Notes: generated by a model not told the origin, from the letters alone. Positions 1-8,228 are shown, counted from the stretch's first letter. The stretch: 64,000 nucleotides of DNA from JBAZTO01 sp041661865 (GCA_041661865.1 JBAZTO010000002.1:69011-133010), one strand, 5' to 3'. Numbers and translations are program-made.

Positions 1-29
1 TCTTTTCGTGGGTACTGTGAAGGTTAAGT

Positions 30-1289
30 TTGTCTACTGAAAATGCTCCGACGTTCGTTGATTTCCCGCTGCTGGAAACCATTCACCAAAGTATCTCTGA
101 CCTCGGCTACGAGCGGCCCACGCCGATCCAGGCCTCCTGCATCGGCCCGGCCCTGGAAGGCAAGGATCTCTTCGGCCTGGCCCAGACCGGCACGGGCAAG
201 ACCGCGGCCTTTGCCATCCCGATCATCCAGAAACTGGCCCACCGGGCGGAACTGGGCGCGCTGGTGCTGGCCCCCACGCGCGAACTGGCCGCCCAGATCA
301 CCAACGTGTTCCAGCGGATCGGCGACGCTTCCGGCGTGCGCGTGGCGACGATCGTCGGCGGCGTGCCGATGGAGCACGACAACGCGGCCTTGCGGTCCTG
401 GCCCAACGTGCTGGTGGCGACCCCGGGCCGCCTGATCGACCACCTCGAAAACGGCAAGCTCTCGCTGCGCGAGGTCGAAGTCCTCGTCGTGGACGAGGCC
501 GACCGGATGCACGACATGGGCTTCATCCCGCAGATTCGCACGATCATTTCCATGCTGCCGGCCAATCGCCAGACGATGATGTTCACCGCGACGCTGGACG
601 GCGACGTGGAACGCATCGCCCGCAAGAGCATGCGCGACCCGGTCCGCATCCAGATCGGCGTGACCGCGCCGGCCCACCGCGCGCAGCAGGATCTTTTCCA
701 TGTCAGCGAGGAGGACAAGGGCCCCCTGCTGCTCAAGCTGCTCGCCCAGAGCCGCGGCCGAGTGCTGGTCTTCGCGCGCACCAAGCGGGGCGTCGACCGG
801 CTGTCGCGCGTGATCAACGCCCGGCGCTTCAAGTCGCAGCGGATTCACGGCGACCTCGAGCAGGCCTCGCGCGACAAGGCGCTGGCCGACTTCCGCGACG
901 GGTCCTGCCGCATCCTGGTGGCCACCGACATCGCCGCCCGCGGGCTGGACATCAGCGACATTGAGCACGTGATCAACTACGACTTCCCCCACAACGCCGA
1001 GGACTACGTCCACCGCATCGGCCGGACCGCCCGCGTCGATGCCAGCGGCCTGGCTACCAGCTTCGTGACCCCCGCCGACCGCCGCTACGTCAGCGAGGTC
1101 CGCAAGCTCATCGGCGACAAGCTGCCGGCCTTGCTGAATCCCGACGGCAGCGTCGTCCCGCAGGCTGAGGCGGAGGCCAAGCCGCAAGGCCAGCATCGCT
1201 CGAACGGACGCCGGCGATCCGGCCCGTCACGCGGCAGTTCGCGCGGGCGATCGCGCCGCGGCGCCGGCCAAGCCGCAAAACAGGGTTAG
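30..1289 (+). CDS. rhlE: DEAD-box ATP-dependent RNA helicase (RhlE-like)
   Basis: A 419-residue helicase that would unwind RNA duplexes in the cytosol during rRNA maturation, mRNA decay or cold adaptation. Visible motifs in order: Q motif around residues 27-38, Walker A AQTGTGKT (51-58), PTREL (82-86), TPGR (131-134), DEAD (155-158), TAT in place of the usual SAT (186-188), and HRIGRTAR near 330. The last 45 residues are Arg/Gly/Ser-rich, the basic tail typical of RhlE-group proteins. The start is a TTG; an AAGG stretch lies just upstream and no in-frame ATG fits the family N-terminus better. RhlE versus another DEAD-box subgroup is inferred from length and tail. Confidence 0.92.
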   Translation: MSTENAPTFVDFPLLETIHQSISDLGYERPTPIQASCIGPALEGKDLFGLAQTGTGKTAAFAIPIIQKLAHRAELGALVLAPTRELAAQITNVFQRIGDASGVRVATIVGGVPMEHDNAALRSWPNVLVATPGRLIDHLENGKLSLREVEVLVVDEADRMHDMGFIPQIRTIISMLPANRQTMMFTATLDGDVERIARKSMRDPVRIQIGVTAPAHRAQQDLFHVSEEDKGPLLLKLLAQSRGRVLVFARTKRGVDRLSRVINARRFKSQRIHGDLEQASRDKALADFRDGSCRILVATDIAARGLDISDIEHVINYDFPHNAEDYVHRIGRTARVDASGLATSFVTPADRRYVSEVRKLIGDKLPALLNPDGSVVPQAEAEAKPQGQHRSNGRRRSGPSRGSSRGRSRRGAGQAAKQG

Positions 1290-1313
1290 TAGTCTGTCGC
1301 AAATGAAGCGATA

Positions 1314-1384
1314 GGTGCCACGGCTGCGTCGTGTGCAGCCGTGCATAGCGCCAACACTGCTGCAAACACCGCAGCAGTGGCACC
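1314..1384. repeat. Double palindromic repeat (families A and A')
   Basis: Two hairpins lie back to back between the convergent helicase and rubrerythrin genes. The first pairs CACGGCTGC with GCAGCCGTG around a 7-base loop; the second (1355-1384) pairs CACTGCTGC with GCAGCAGTG. The same pair in the same order occurs at 16410-16480, between fliM and fliN. Here it could act as a two-way transcription barrier, but no T-tract follows. Confidence 0.85.
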
Positions 1385-1405
1385 CGATCCATCGTTTGAA
1401 GTGCG

Positions 1406-1906
1406 TTACTTTATTTCCGTGAATCGTTGGCCGGGCATGCCGCAGATGGCGCACTTGTCCGGCGCGCCGTCCAGCACCGTGTTGCCGCAGACGGGGCAGA
1501 TGAAGAACCGCCGATCGGGCAGGTCTTTGCCGCTCTTGAAGGTCGCCAGGGCGTCAGAGTAGAGCTTGTAGTGGATTTCCTCGACGGCCATCGCGTACTT
1601 GAAGGACGTCGCGGCGGGGCGGTTGCCTTCCTTCTCCGCCTCGGCAACGAACTTCGGGTACATCTTCTGGAACTCGAAACCCTCGCCGTCGATGGCTGTC
1701 TGGAGATTGTCCGCCACGTTCCTGACCTCGCCCATGACGCGGAGATGGGCGTGGGCGTGGACTGTTTCGGCCTCGGCGGCGGCGCGGAACAGCCTGGCGA
1801 TCTGCGGGAATCCGTCGGCCTCGGCCTTGCTGGCAAAGGCAAGGTACTTTCGGTTGGCCTGGCTTTCGCCGGCGAAGGCTTCGTTGAGGTTCTCTTGGGT
1901 AGCCAA
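1406..1906 (-). CDS. rbr: Rubrerythrin
   Basis: A 166-residue non-haem iron protein that reduces hydrogen peroxide in the cytosol of anaerobes and microaerophiles. The N-terminal four-helix ferritin-like part carries the expected Glu/His ligands (for example E14, E45 to H50, and the VEEIHYKL segment). The C-terminus is a rubredoxin-like domain with CPVCG (137-141) and CAICG (152-156), ligands for one FeS4 iron. Length and domain order are normal. GGAG lies upstream of the ATG. A Fur/PerR-like palindrome lies about 80 bases upstream, consistent with peroxide or iron control. Confidence 0.95.
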   Translation of the reverse strand: MATQENLNEAFAGESQANRKYLAFASKAEADGFPQIARLFRAAAEAETVHAHAHLRVMGEVRNVADNLQTAIDGEGFEFQKMYPKFVAEAEKEGNRPAATSFKYAMAVEEIHYKLYSDALATFKSGKDLPDRRFFICPVCGNTVLDGAPDKCAICGMPGQRFTEIK

Positions 1907-1986
1907 AGCGATATCTCCTTCGTTTCACTATTATGTGCCTGCCCAGGCGCCGGCCCCTGCCGCGCCCGGGGGTCGAGGCTGAACGA

Positions 1987-2005
1987 TATAATAGCAATCA
2001 TTCTT
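1987..2005 (-). promoter_or_regulatory. Candidate Fur/PerR operator upstream of rubrerythrin
   Basis: The AT-rich 19-mer TATAATAGCAATCATTCTT matches the classical 19-base Fur consensus at 13 positions. It lies in an otherwise GC-rich sequence, flanked by an ATAGC/GCTAT inverted repeat (1991-1995 and 2010-2014). On the minus strand a TATTAT-type -10 element overlaps it. Regulation of rubrerythrin by Fur-family repressors is established in other bacteria; the assignment here is inference from the motif. Confidence 0.5.
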
Positions 2006-2195
2006 ATTCGCTATAGCAAGAAAAGACTCCCCTGTTGGAGAAAATCCTTTTCGGCCGACGACAACGAATCCCGCCGCCCCCCGGCTATGCGGACAGAGAT
2101 ATGCCGGAATATTGATCCCTCCGCCGCGCGGGCCTATGATTGGGGGCACGGGAAGGTTCGGGCACATCCATTTCTGACGTCGACAAGGAGCTTGT

Positions 2196-2525
2196 ATGGC
2201 CGCTTACACCTACGAGCAGCTCAAGGAAATGAAGGTCACGGTTCTTCGCGACATTGCCAAGGAGTTGCAGCACGAATCGCTGGAGGGCCACAGCACCATG
2301 CACAAGGAGCAACTGCTGCCGCTGCTGTGCAAGGTGATGGGCATTCACACGCACCAGGCCGCCCGGGGCGCCCGGAAGACCCGCATCAAGGGCCTGATTC
2401 ACCGGCTCCAGAAGGAGCGCGACGCGGCGATTGCTTCGCGTGAGGTCGCCACGTTGCCCGACATCCGCCAGCAGATCCACGCGCTGAAGCACCGGCTTCG
2501 CCGGATGGCTGAGCAGAAGGCCTGA
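2196..2525 (+). CDS. Small helical protein, unrecognised (Rho-N/SAP-like)
   Basis: A 109-residue, very basic, all-helical protein. Residues 5-50 have the pattern of a Rho N-terminal or SAP-like helix-extended-loop-helix (YEQLKEMKVTVLRDIAKEL, later KEQLLPLLCKVMGI), which usually binds nucleic acid. Residues 60-109 are Arg/Lys-rich helices with a HALKHRLRRM stretch. A strong AAGGAG lies 7 bases before the ATG. It stands alone, convergent with fliS. I do not recognise a named family; a nucleic-acid-binding role is inference from charge and fold pattern. Confidence 0.75.
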   Translation: MAAYTYEQLKEMKVTVLRDIAKELQHESLEGHSTMHKEQLLPLLCKVMGIHTHQAARGARKTRIKGLIHRLQKERDAAIASREVATLPDIRQQIHALKHRLRRMAEQKA

Positions 2526-2603
2526 CGAGAGAGCCGCGGAAGGCGGCAGAGGGCGGGGAGGTTTGATCTTTATTGGCCGCTGGGCGGGACATGCTCTTTG
2601 GCA

Positions 2604-2625
2604 GCACAGGCTCGAAAGCCTGTGC
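2604..2625. repeat. Palindromic repeat, family E
   Basis: A perfect hairpin: GCACAGGCT, loop CGAA, AGCCTGTGC. It lies between the convergent ends of the 109-residue gene and fliS. The same 9-base arms recur at 15796-15817 with a TTCC loop. Confidence 0.8.
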
Positions 2626-2681
2626 CACCCATCATCAATCCATGCCTGAAGACCAACTACTGACTACCGGCTACTATTGAA

Positions 2682-3041
2682 TCAACTCGTGATACTCTTC
2701 CAGGCCCCGTTGAGGTCCGCGAGCAGGGCGGTGACCTCGCGGATCCTGTTGGGATCCTTGTGGAAGTTGGCCGACAACAATTGTTCGCTCATGAACAGGT
2801 AGAGCGAGCGAAGGTTCTGCGCGATCTCGCCGCCTTCTTCCATGTTCAGCGTGGCGACTAATTCCTCGATGATGTCCAGGGCCTTGTTGATCAGCCGGCC
2901 TTTCTCGGCGAAGTCCTGCCGGTCCAACGCGTCGATGGCCTGATTGAGGAACTTGATCGCCCCGTCGTAAAGCATCACGACCAGCCGCCCGGGGCTTTGA
3001 GAGAGAACCTGGTTTTCCTGGTAAGTTGACAGCCTGCTCAT
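2682..3041 (-). CDS. fliS: Flagellar export chaperone FliS
   Basis: A 119-residue all-helical chaperone that holds flagellin in the cytosol before export. The N-terminus YQENQVLSQSPGRLVVMLYDGAIKFL is the FliS signature (split here by the helix 1-2 loop), and the length is normal. An upstream in-frame TTG at 3053 would add four residues; the ATG at 3041 is preferred because it gives the usual M-x-x-L-x-x-Y start. It follows fliD by 12 bases and is probably cotranscribed from the sigma-28-like promoter at 4750. Confidence 0.93.
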   Translation of the reverse strand: MSRLSTYQENQVLSQSPGRLVVMLYDGAIKFLNQAIDALDRQDFAEKGRLINKALDIIEELVATLNMEEGGEIAQNLRSLYLFMSEQLLSANFHKDPNRIREVTALLADLNGAWKSITS

Positions 3042-3053
3042 GGTTGTTCTCAA

Positions 3054-4703
3054 TTAGTTGTCGTCGTCGTTCTTGGTGGTAGTCAGCAAGGCCTCGTAGG
3101 CGGTCTTCATGGAATCCAACCTCGCCAGGGTTTCCTCCATCCGGGCGTACTGGGCCTTGAGCGTCTCTTCCTTGGCGTCCAGACGGGCCTGCATCCTCTC
3201 AATCTGCTTGTCCAGGTCCGCCATGGCCGTGTCCATCTGGTCGGCCTTGACGGCAAAGACTCCGGTGGTCATGTCCAGCTTGGCGGTGATTTTCTCGTAG
3301 CTGGCGGCGGCGAAGCCCTTCATCGCCCGGACCTCGTAGGTCAGGGTCTGCCCCGCGTGGCCTGCCGTCGCGGTGACGTTCAGACCTGCTTCAGGCCCGC
3401 CCGAGGCGCCGGTGATCTCGTTTCCGCTGACCGTCGCGCTGCGCCAGTCCGTCGAACCGGCCTGTGCAAACCAGGCGGACGCCACGTTGCCGTCGACGTC
3501 ATAGGTGATCTTGAGCTGATAAGTGCCCGCCACGGTGGACGACAGGACGCTGCCGAACTGAACGTCCGCGCTGTCGGTGACGCCGCTTCCCGAGGCTGTC
3601 AGCAGGGAAACGACCGCCTCGTAGTTGCTCGACAGGGCCGCGGTCAACACGTCCTGATCCAGGGAGACCTTGCCGTCCTTGTCCACGCTCAGGCCGATCT
3701 GGGTGGCGACGGTGAAGGCGTTGCTGCCCGTCTTGAATCCCGCCGCCGGCTCGGTGATGGCGGAGCGGATGTCCTGGATGAGGTTAGTGATCGTCAGGTC
3801 ACCCTGGAAGACGCCGCCCTTCTTGGAATCTGCATCGTAGCCGGTGTACTGATCGAGCGTTTCGATGAAACTGTTCATCACGGAGACGTAGGTATTCAGG
3901 GCTTTCTTGATGCTCTCATTGCTGCGGGTCAGGCTGATCGTCGCCGTCCCGGTGGCCTGGATGTCGAAGGTGACGCCGCTGACCACGTCATCGATGCTAT
4001 TGGTGGACCGTTCGATCCATCCCGACGCCGGATAGCTGTCGATGCGGACCTGGGCGTTCTGGGCGGCCTGGGTCCGCGTCCAGTTGGCCTCGCCGGGGCC
4101 GAATCCCGCCACCGTGGTGGCCGCTTCCAGCGTGATGGCGTGCTCGGCGCCGGTGTCCTGCCCGCTGAGCACCAGGTGATACTTCAGCCCATTGCCGCTG
4201 TCGTATTCCAGGATGCTGGCCGAGACGCCGGGGTTGGCGCCGTCCTCGTTAATCAGGTCGCGGAGATCCTCCAGCGTCGTGGTGTCGGTGGTCTGGAGCG
4301 TCCGCGTCTCGGTGCCATAGGTGTAAACGAATTGCCCCGCGGCGCCCAAGGCCGCTGTTGAGTCCGCCACGCCCGCATGCACCTGTCGCTCGGAATTGGC
4401 CAGTTGGTTGACGACCAGTTGGTGAATGCCCGCCACGGCCGTCGAGGTGGCTGAGACGTCGATGGAATCGTTGCTGGAACTGGCGGCAACCGCCCGGATG
4501 TTGCTGGCGCTGCGAAGTTCGTTGGCGGCCGTCTGGAGCGTGGAAAAACTGGACTTGATTGCCTCCAGGGCGGTCTGCTTGAGCTCCCAGAGAGACTGGC
4601 TGCTCTTGAGCATGTTCAGCGGCCCGCTGGCCTTAGTGATGGCTGCGGATACCAGGGTATCCGTGTCTATGGTGCTGAAGACGCCGCTCATTCCGGTGGC
4701 CAT
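3054..4703 (-). CDS. fliD: Flagellar filament cap protein FliD
   Basis: A 549-residue cap protein (hook-associated protein 2) that sits at the filament tip and folds incoming flagellin. The N-terminal domain (GMSGVFSTIDTDTLV, then KQTALEAIKSSFSTLQ) and the C-terminal coiled coil (residues about 490-545, DLDKQIERMQARL) match FliD_N and FliD_C. The middle is Thr/Ser/Gly-rich and exposed. The start is set at the ATG at 4703 with AGAGG ahead; an in-frame upstream extension would run into the sigma-28-like promoter. Operon with fliS. Confidence 0.93.
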   Translation of the reverse strand: MATGMSGVFSTIDTDTLVSAAITKASGPLNMLKSSQSLWELKQTALEAIKSSFSTLQTAANELRSASNIRAVAASSSNDSIDVSATSTAVAGIHQLVVNQLANSERQVHAGVADSTAALGAAGQFVYTYGTETRTLQTTDTTTLEDLRDLINEDGANPGVSASILEYDSGNGLKYHLVLSGQDTGAEHAITLEAATTVAGFGPGEANWTRTQAAQNAQVRIDSYPASGWIERSTNSIDDVVSGVTFDIQATGTATISLTRSNESIKKALNTYVSVMNSFIETLDQYTGYDADSKKGGVFQGDLTITNLIQDIRSAITEPAAGFKTGSNAFTVATQIGLSVDKDGKVSLDQDVLTAALSSNYEAVVSLLTASGSGVTDSADVQFGSVLSSTVAGTYQLKITYDVDGNVASAWFAQAGSTDWRSATVSGNEITGASGGPEAGLNVTATAGHAGQTLTYEVRAMKGFAAASYEKITAKLDMTTGVFAVKADQMDTAMADLDKQIERMQARLDAKEETLKAQYARMEETLARLDSMKTAYEALLTTTKNDDDN

Positions 4704-4749
4704 GGTTCTGCCTCTCGCTGAGAAAACCGTTCGCTGCTTCCACCCCTCA

Positions 4750-4776
4750 TTGTCGGGCATTATCGGACGGACTTAA
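4750..4776 (-). promoter_or_regulatory. Sigma-28 (FliA) promoter for fliD-fliS
   Basis: On the minus strand TTAAGTCC, an 11-base spacer, then CCCGACAA. This follows the FliA consensus TAAAGTTT-N11-GCCGATAA and has the same form as the fliC promoter at 6224-6250. The predicted start lies about 40 bases before the fliD ATG. Confidence 0.7.
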
Positions 4777-4797
4777 GGCCCATCGCCCCAGAGGGCC

Positions 4798-4850
4798 TAA
4801 AATAAAAATGACACCAAGACCCCGGGGATGCTCCCAAGGGCCTTGGCGTC
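4798..4850 (-). terminator. Rho-independent terminator after fliC
   Basis: On the minus strand GACGCCAAG pairs with CTTGGTGTC (one G-U) and is followed by ATTTTTATTTTA. It lies 75 bases beyond the fliC stop. The opposite strand also ends in five Ts, so the hairpin could work both ways. Confidence 0.75.
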
Positions 4851-4892
4851 TTTTTGTCGCTCTACCGGCCCGGCGTCAGGCCGCTAGCTTCT

Positions 4893-4911
4893 CACAGGCG
4901 AGACGCCTGTG
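4893..4911. repeat. Palindromic repeat, family B
   Basis: The 19-mer CACAGGCGAGACGCCTGTG pairs CACAGGCG with CGCCTGTG. Identical copies are at 34585-34603, 51132-51150 and 62186-62204. This copy lies between the fliC stop and its terminator. Confidence 0.85.
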
Positions 4912-4924
4912 ATTACCTGACTTC

Positions 4925-6100
4925 TTAGCCGCGGAGGAGCTGCATAGCCATCTGCGGCATCTGGTTGGCCTGGGCGAGCATGCTCACGCCGGCCTGGGCC
5001 AGCACGTTGTTGCGGGTCATGGCGGCCATTTCCGTCGCCACGTCCACGTCGCTGATGCGGGATTCGGCAGTCGACAGGTTCTCGGCCTGGATGTCGATAA
5101 CCGACGCGGCCGCCTCAAGGCGGTTCATCATGTAACCCAGCTCGGCACGGAACTGGTCCTTGCTGGTGATAGCGTTATTGATGGCAGTGATTGCGGCGGC
5201 GGCATCGTCACTGATGTCCAGGTCGGCGCCGGTGCCATCGACAACGGCCCAGTTGGCGGCGGTTTCAATGATCGTGTTGGTGGAGGCCAGGGTGCCGTCG
5301 CCCGCAATGGTGACGGCAGCCACGCCGCCGGTCTTGGCCAGGACTTGAATGGTCTGCATGCCGGTAACGTCGTCGGTCACGATGCTGGCCGCGTTGTAGT
5401 TCTCGACGGAGCGGCTCTCGGCGTTGATCAGTTCAACGATGTCGTCCATGCTGTAGTCGGCGGCGGCGAGCGTCACATTGATCGCGTCCTGACCGGCGAT
5501 GGTGATTTCCAGATCGCCACCCGTGGTGACGGTCACCCAGTCGTCGCCGGAGTCGGCGACCCACGTTGCAAAGGTGCCCTGGCCCTTGGTTCCGGTGATA
5601 CCCAGGCCGGTGGCGGTCATGTCCTGGCTGCTCAGCGTGATCGACGTGCCGGACCCCAGGCTGATCGTCTTGGTGGTGGTGCCGCTGTTGAGCAGGTAGT
5701 TGTCGTTGAAGTCGGTGTTGTCGGCGATACGGTCGATTTCGTCCGCCAACTGGGCGAACTCAGCCTGCATCATGTCCTTCTGGTCCGCGGAGTACGAACC
5801 GGTGGCAGCCTGCTCGGCCAGCTCACGCATGCGGACGAGAATGTTGTCGATGATGGCCAGGCCACCTTCAGCGGACTGAAGCATGGACACGGCGTCAGCG
5901 GCGTTGCGCGATCCCTGCTTGAGGGCGGCCACGTCGGCACGAATCAGTTCGCGAACGGCCAGGCCGGCGGCGTCGTCCTTGGCGCTGTTGATACGCAGGC
6001 CGGAAGAAAGCCTCTCGACGGACTTGGCCAATGCGTTGTAGCTGGTGCCCAGGTTACGTGCAGCGTTTTCCGCCATCATGTTGTTCTTAATCGCTAGCAT
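4925..6100 (-). CDS. fliC: Flagellin
   Basis: A 391-residue filament subunit, secreted through the flagellar export channel. The N-terminal D0/D1 helices are well conserved (NLGTSYNALAKSVERLSSG, then INSAKDDAAGLAV), as is the C-terminal D0 (QAGVSMLAQANQMPQMAMQL). Residues about 150-300 form a Thr/Ala/Asp-rich variable domain. GGAG lies 6 bases before the ATG. It has its own sigma-28-like promoter (6224-6250), a 5' UTR hairpin at 6198-6214 (GAAGCC/GGCTTC) and a terminator, so it is transcribed alone. It is the only flagellin gene in the window. Confidence 0.97.
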   Translation of the reverse strand: MLAIKNNMMAENAARNLGTSYNALAKSVERLSSGLRINSAKDDAAGLAVRELIRADVAALKQGSRNAADAVSMLQSAEGGLAIIDNILVRMRELAEQAATGSYSADQKDMMQAEFAQLADEIDRIADNTDFNDNYLLNSGTTTKTISLGSGTSITLSSQDMTATGLGITGTKGQGTFATWVADSGDDWVTVTTGGDLEITIAGQDAINVTLAAADYSMDDIVELINAESRSVENYNAASIVTDDVTGMQTIQVLAKTGGVAAVTIAGDGTLASTNTIIETAANWAVVDGTGADLDISDDAAAAITAINNAITSKDQFRAELGYMMNRLEAAASVIDIQAENLSTAESRISDVDVATEMAAMTRNNVLAQAGVSMLAQANQMPQMAMQLLRG

Positions 6101-6223
6101 CTTTTTCTCCGTATCCTAAGTTTTTCGCCATGGCCGCTGGCCTACGCAGGCCCGCCGTTTCTGCCACGCCCCCCTTGGGGGCACGATAGTTCATTTTGAA
6201 GCCTTTTGGGCTTCCAGAAACCA

Positions 6224-6250
6224 TTGTCGATGGCAAGATGGGGAACTTAA
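6224..6250 (-). promoter_or_regulatory. Sigma-28 (FliA) promoter for fliC
   Basis: On the minus strand TTAAGTTC, an 11-base spacer, then ATCGACAA. It agrees with TAAAGTTT-N11-GCCGATAA at the key positions and with the fliD promoter. It predicts a leader of about 115 bases that holds a small GAAGCC-TTTTG-GGCTTC hairpin (6198-6214). Confidence 0.7.
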
Positions 6251-6609
6251 GCGGCAAGAAGAAGATTTCCGACCAATCCGTAAGGGGTTCCCCTACCGCG
6301 TAAGTTCAGTGTGGCGGGGTCCGACAGATTTCGGAACGGCACATCCATTTGTAATAAAAGATGTTATGGTGACGTCACGGAACGAATAATCCCACGGGAT
6401 ACACACTTGGCTTGGATTATTATGATTTTCTAGTTTTTTCGTGAATCTCTGGATCCAACGGCCCTGTGGCGGCGGATGGGCGGGGACAGCCGCGAGAGCG
6501 AGAGAGCGAAGGGATTGTCAGGGGGCAACTTGGATCGAGGCGTTTGAAGGAAGCTCTTGGGTGGGGCAGTGGATGGGATCGCGTGGGACGCTTGGGAGGG
6601 CGGGTCAGA
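6251..6609. other. Non-coding spacer between flgM and the fliC promoter
   Basis: An AT-rich patch (6350-6435) is followed by GC-rich sequence. The open frame at 6420-6749 on the minus strand overlaps flgM and shows no family features. I see no other gene, repeat or clear terminator. Confidence 0.5.
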
Positions 6610-6882
6610 CTATATGCCCAGTTCCATAATGCGGGCGGCGGCGCGGAGGGCAGCCTCCGGGGTGTCCAACTGGCCCGAGGCCAAGAGGGCGCGGGCCTCA
6701 GCCACTGCCTGGACATTGACGTCAGGGGACGAAGTGACCTGCGCGACATACTGGCCTGCGGCGGCAGTGATGCCCTCGGCGCCTTCCGACGAAGCGGCGG
6801 CTGGGGTTCGCGGAGCGCCTTTGCCTTCGGGAAACTCCTGAGGGACCAGACTATTCAGATTGTTTACGCCGTCGATTCGCAT
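6610..6882 (-). CDS. flgM: Anti-sigma-28 factor FlgM
   Basis: A 90-residue protein that would bind FliA until the hook is finished and then leave through the export channel. The N-terminus MRIDGVNNLNSL is the start usual for FlgM. The C-terminal segment VNVQAVAEARALLASGQLDT fits the sigma-binding helix pattern (V-x-x-I-x-x-x-I-x-x-G-x-Y/L). The middle is Pro/Ala/Ser-rich and probably disordered. It is transcribed toward fliC but separated from it by 500 bases. The call rests on these short motifs and on context. Confidence 0.75.
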   Translation of the reverse strand: MRIDGVNNLNSLVPQEFPEGKGAPRTPAAASSEGAEGITAAAGQYVAQVTSSPDVNVQAVAEARALLASGQLDTPEAALRAAARIMELGI

Positions 6883-6908
6883 GTCTCAACTCCAACCTTC
6901 ACTTACCA

Positions 6909-6934
6909 TTATCGTGGAATACTGGAATACTTTA
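6909..6934 (-). promoter_or_regulatory. Candidate sigma-28 promoter for flgM
   Basis: On the minus strand TAAAGTAT (7 of 8 of the -35), a 10-base spacer, then CACGATAA (6 of 8 of the -10). The spacer is one base shorter than at fliC and fliD. It lies 27 bases before the flgM start and would give autogenous control of the anti-sigma factor. Confidence 0.5.
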
Positions 6935-6964
6935 GCCGCCGACTGCGCTTTTCGACAGTTTCTT

Positions 6965-7672
6965 TCAGGTGCCCGCCGCACGTTTGATGCCCCGCACGCT
7001 CGATCGGACCGAGGACTGCTTCTCCACCGTCGTCCCGGGCAGGGTCTGGGCGGTCTCGTAGCTGACGAATCCCTCCATCGCCAGCGGGCTGACCAGCACC
7101 AGCCGCCAGTTGAGCGGCTCAAGCTCGTCGCGGACCTGGTCCTCGAAGTAGTCTTCGATCCGGTCTTCCAGGCTCTTGTCGGAGGTGTCCCAGATCTGAT
7201 CGATGCCCCAGACCACCTTGGCCGTGCGGAGATCGACCAGTCTCAGTCGCAAACCCATCTGCATGTGCGGGTGGGCCCGGAAGGTCGTAATTCGGCCGTA
7301 GATGACCGCATCGCAGCCCAGGAGCTTCCGCAGCGCCGAAATGTTCTCCAGGCTCAGCAGCCTGTCGGGGCTTCCCAGCGACAACTCAGCCAGCCCGCTA
7401 TCGTCGGCGTGGACCAGTTCCAGGTCGAACAGGCCGCGGGCGGCGATGGCCTTGACCAGTGCGGCGCTGGTATCTCGCGCGACTCGCCCGTTCTCGCCTT
7501 CGGGGGGCAGCTCCAGGAAACACACCCGGCCGATCTTGTGCAGGTCTTCGGGGCTGGAGAGATAGAATCCGACCTTTGCGTGCGGCGCGGGCTGGTTGCT
7601 GTGGCAGCCTGCCGGCGCCACGGCGGCTAAGACCATCACAGCCGCGGTGATGTCACTGCGGAAGCGGTTCAC
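6965..7672 (-). CDS. Lipoprotein, CsgG/DUF799-like fold, flagellar locus
   Basis: A 235-residue protein with a signal peptide ending in a lipobox (APAGC, Cys 23), so probably anchored in the outer membrane. The body (VCFLELPPEGE, later GCDAVIYGRITTF, then RLVDLRTAKVVWG) has the alternating pattern of CsgG or GNA1162-type lipoproteins, which build or assist outer-membrane pores or secretion assemblies. The start is a GTG with AAGG ahead and overlaps the end of the next upstream lipoprotein gene by 20 bases, so the two are coupled. A role around the LP ring is inference from position. Confidence 0.75.
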   Translation of the reverse strand: MNRFRSDITAAVMVLAAVAPAGCHSNQPAPHAKVGFYLSSPEDLHKIGRVCFLELPPEGENGRVARDTSAALVKAIAARGLFDLELVHADDSGLAELSLGSPDRLLSLENISALRKLLGCDAVIYGRITTFRAHPHMQMGLRLRLVDLRTAKVVWGIDQIWDTSDKSLEDRIEDYFEDQVRDELEPLNWRLVLVSPLAMEGFVSYETAQTLPGTTVEKQSSVRSSVRGIKRAAGT

Positions 7673-8228
7673 TTTCGCCTTCCTTTTCCGGCGCTGCCGG
7701 CTTGCTGGCCGTTGTGCCGCTGGGGGCCGGCTCGGCGCCGAGGATCTTGAGGATCTTGGACAACTGCTGCAACTGGACCTGCTGGGCCGCTCGCATTTCC
7801 TGGCGGTAGCCCAGCACGTTGCTCTTCCACTTGTCCAGGTCCGTGCGGATGTCCAGGAGCATGGTGTTGGCCTCCTTCAACTCCCGCTGCGCCACCGACA
7901 GGTCAGCCTGCAACGTGGCCATTTGAATCTGGAGCTTGGCGTTCTTGTCCAGCAGGTCGGCCTTCTCTCGCTGGAGGACTTCGTTCTTCGCCGACGCCTG
8001 GGAGTACTTCTCCGCCCAGGCCAGGGCGGAGTCCACCGCGGTCTCACCGCCGACGGACGCATCTTTCTGCACAGCCGACTTGGACAGGTACGCCGCCTGC
8101 TTGCTCTGCGCGCTGGGCTGGCGAATCTGAAGCTTGGGCAGGCCGGCGCCCGAGGGTTCCTCGGCATTGCAGCCCGACAGGCCCAGACCGATCACTGCGA
8201 CGACAACGATGAGAGACTTGTTCCACAT
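7653..8228 (-). CDS. Coiled-coil lipoprotein, unrecognised
   Basis: A 191-residue protein. The signal peptide and lipobox (GLGLSGC) are followed by a short linker, then about 90 residues of heptad-patterned coiled coil (SAKNEVLQREKADLLDKNAK and onward) and a Pro/Glu-rich tail. The start is placed at MWNKSL with GGAG ahead rather than 10 codons upstream. It is translationally coupled to the CsgG-like lipoprotein. I do not recognise a family. With its neighbour it may form an envelope complex around the flagellar basal body. Confidence 0.75.
   Translation of the reverse strand: MWNKSLIVVVAVIGLGLSGCNAEEPSGAGLPKLQIRQPSAQSKQAAYLSKSAVQKDASVGGETAVDSALAWAEKYSQASAKNEVLQREKADLLDKNAKLQIQMATLQADLSVAQRELKEANTMLLDIRTDLDKWKSNVLGYRQEMRAAQQVQLQQLSKILKILGAEPAPSGTTASKPAAPEKEGESEPLPQ

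Noticed and set aside
6420..6749. 109-codon minus-strand frame between flgM and fliC
   Set aside because: It overlaps flgM in another frame, is Arg/Pro/Ser-biased and resembles no family.
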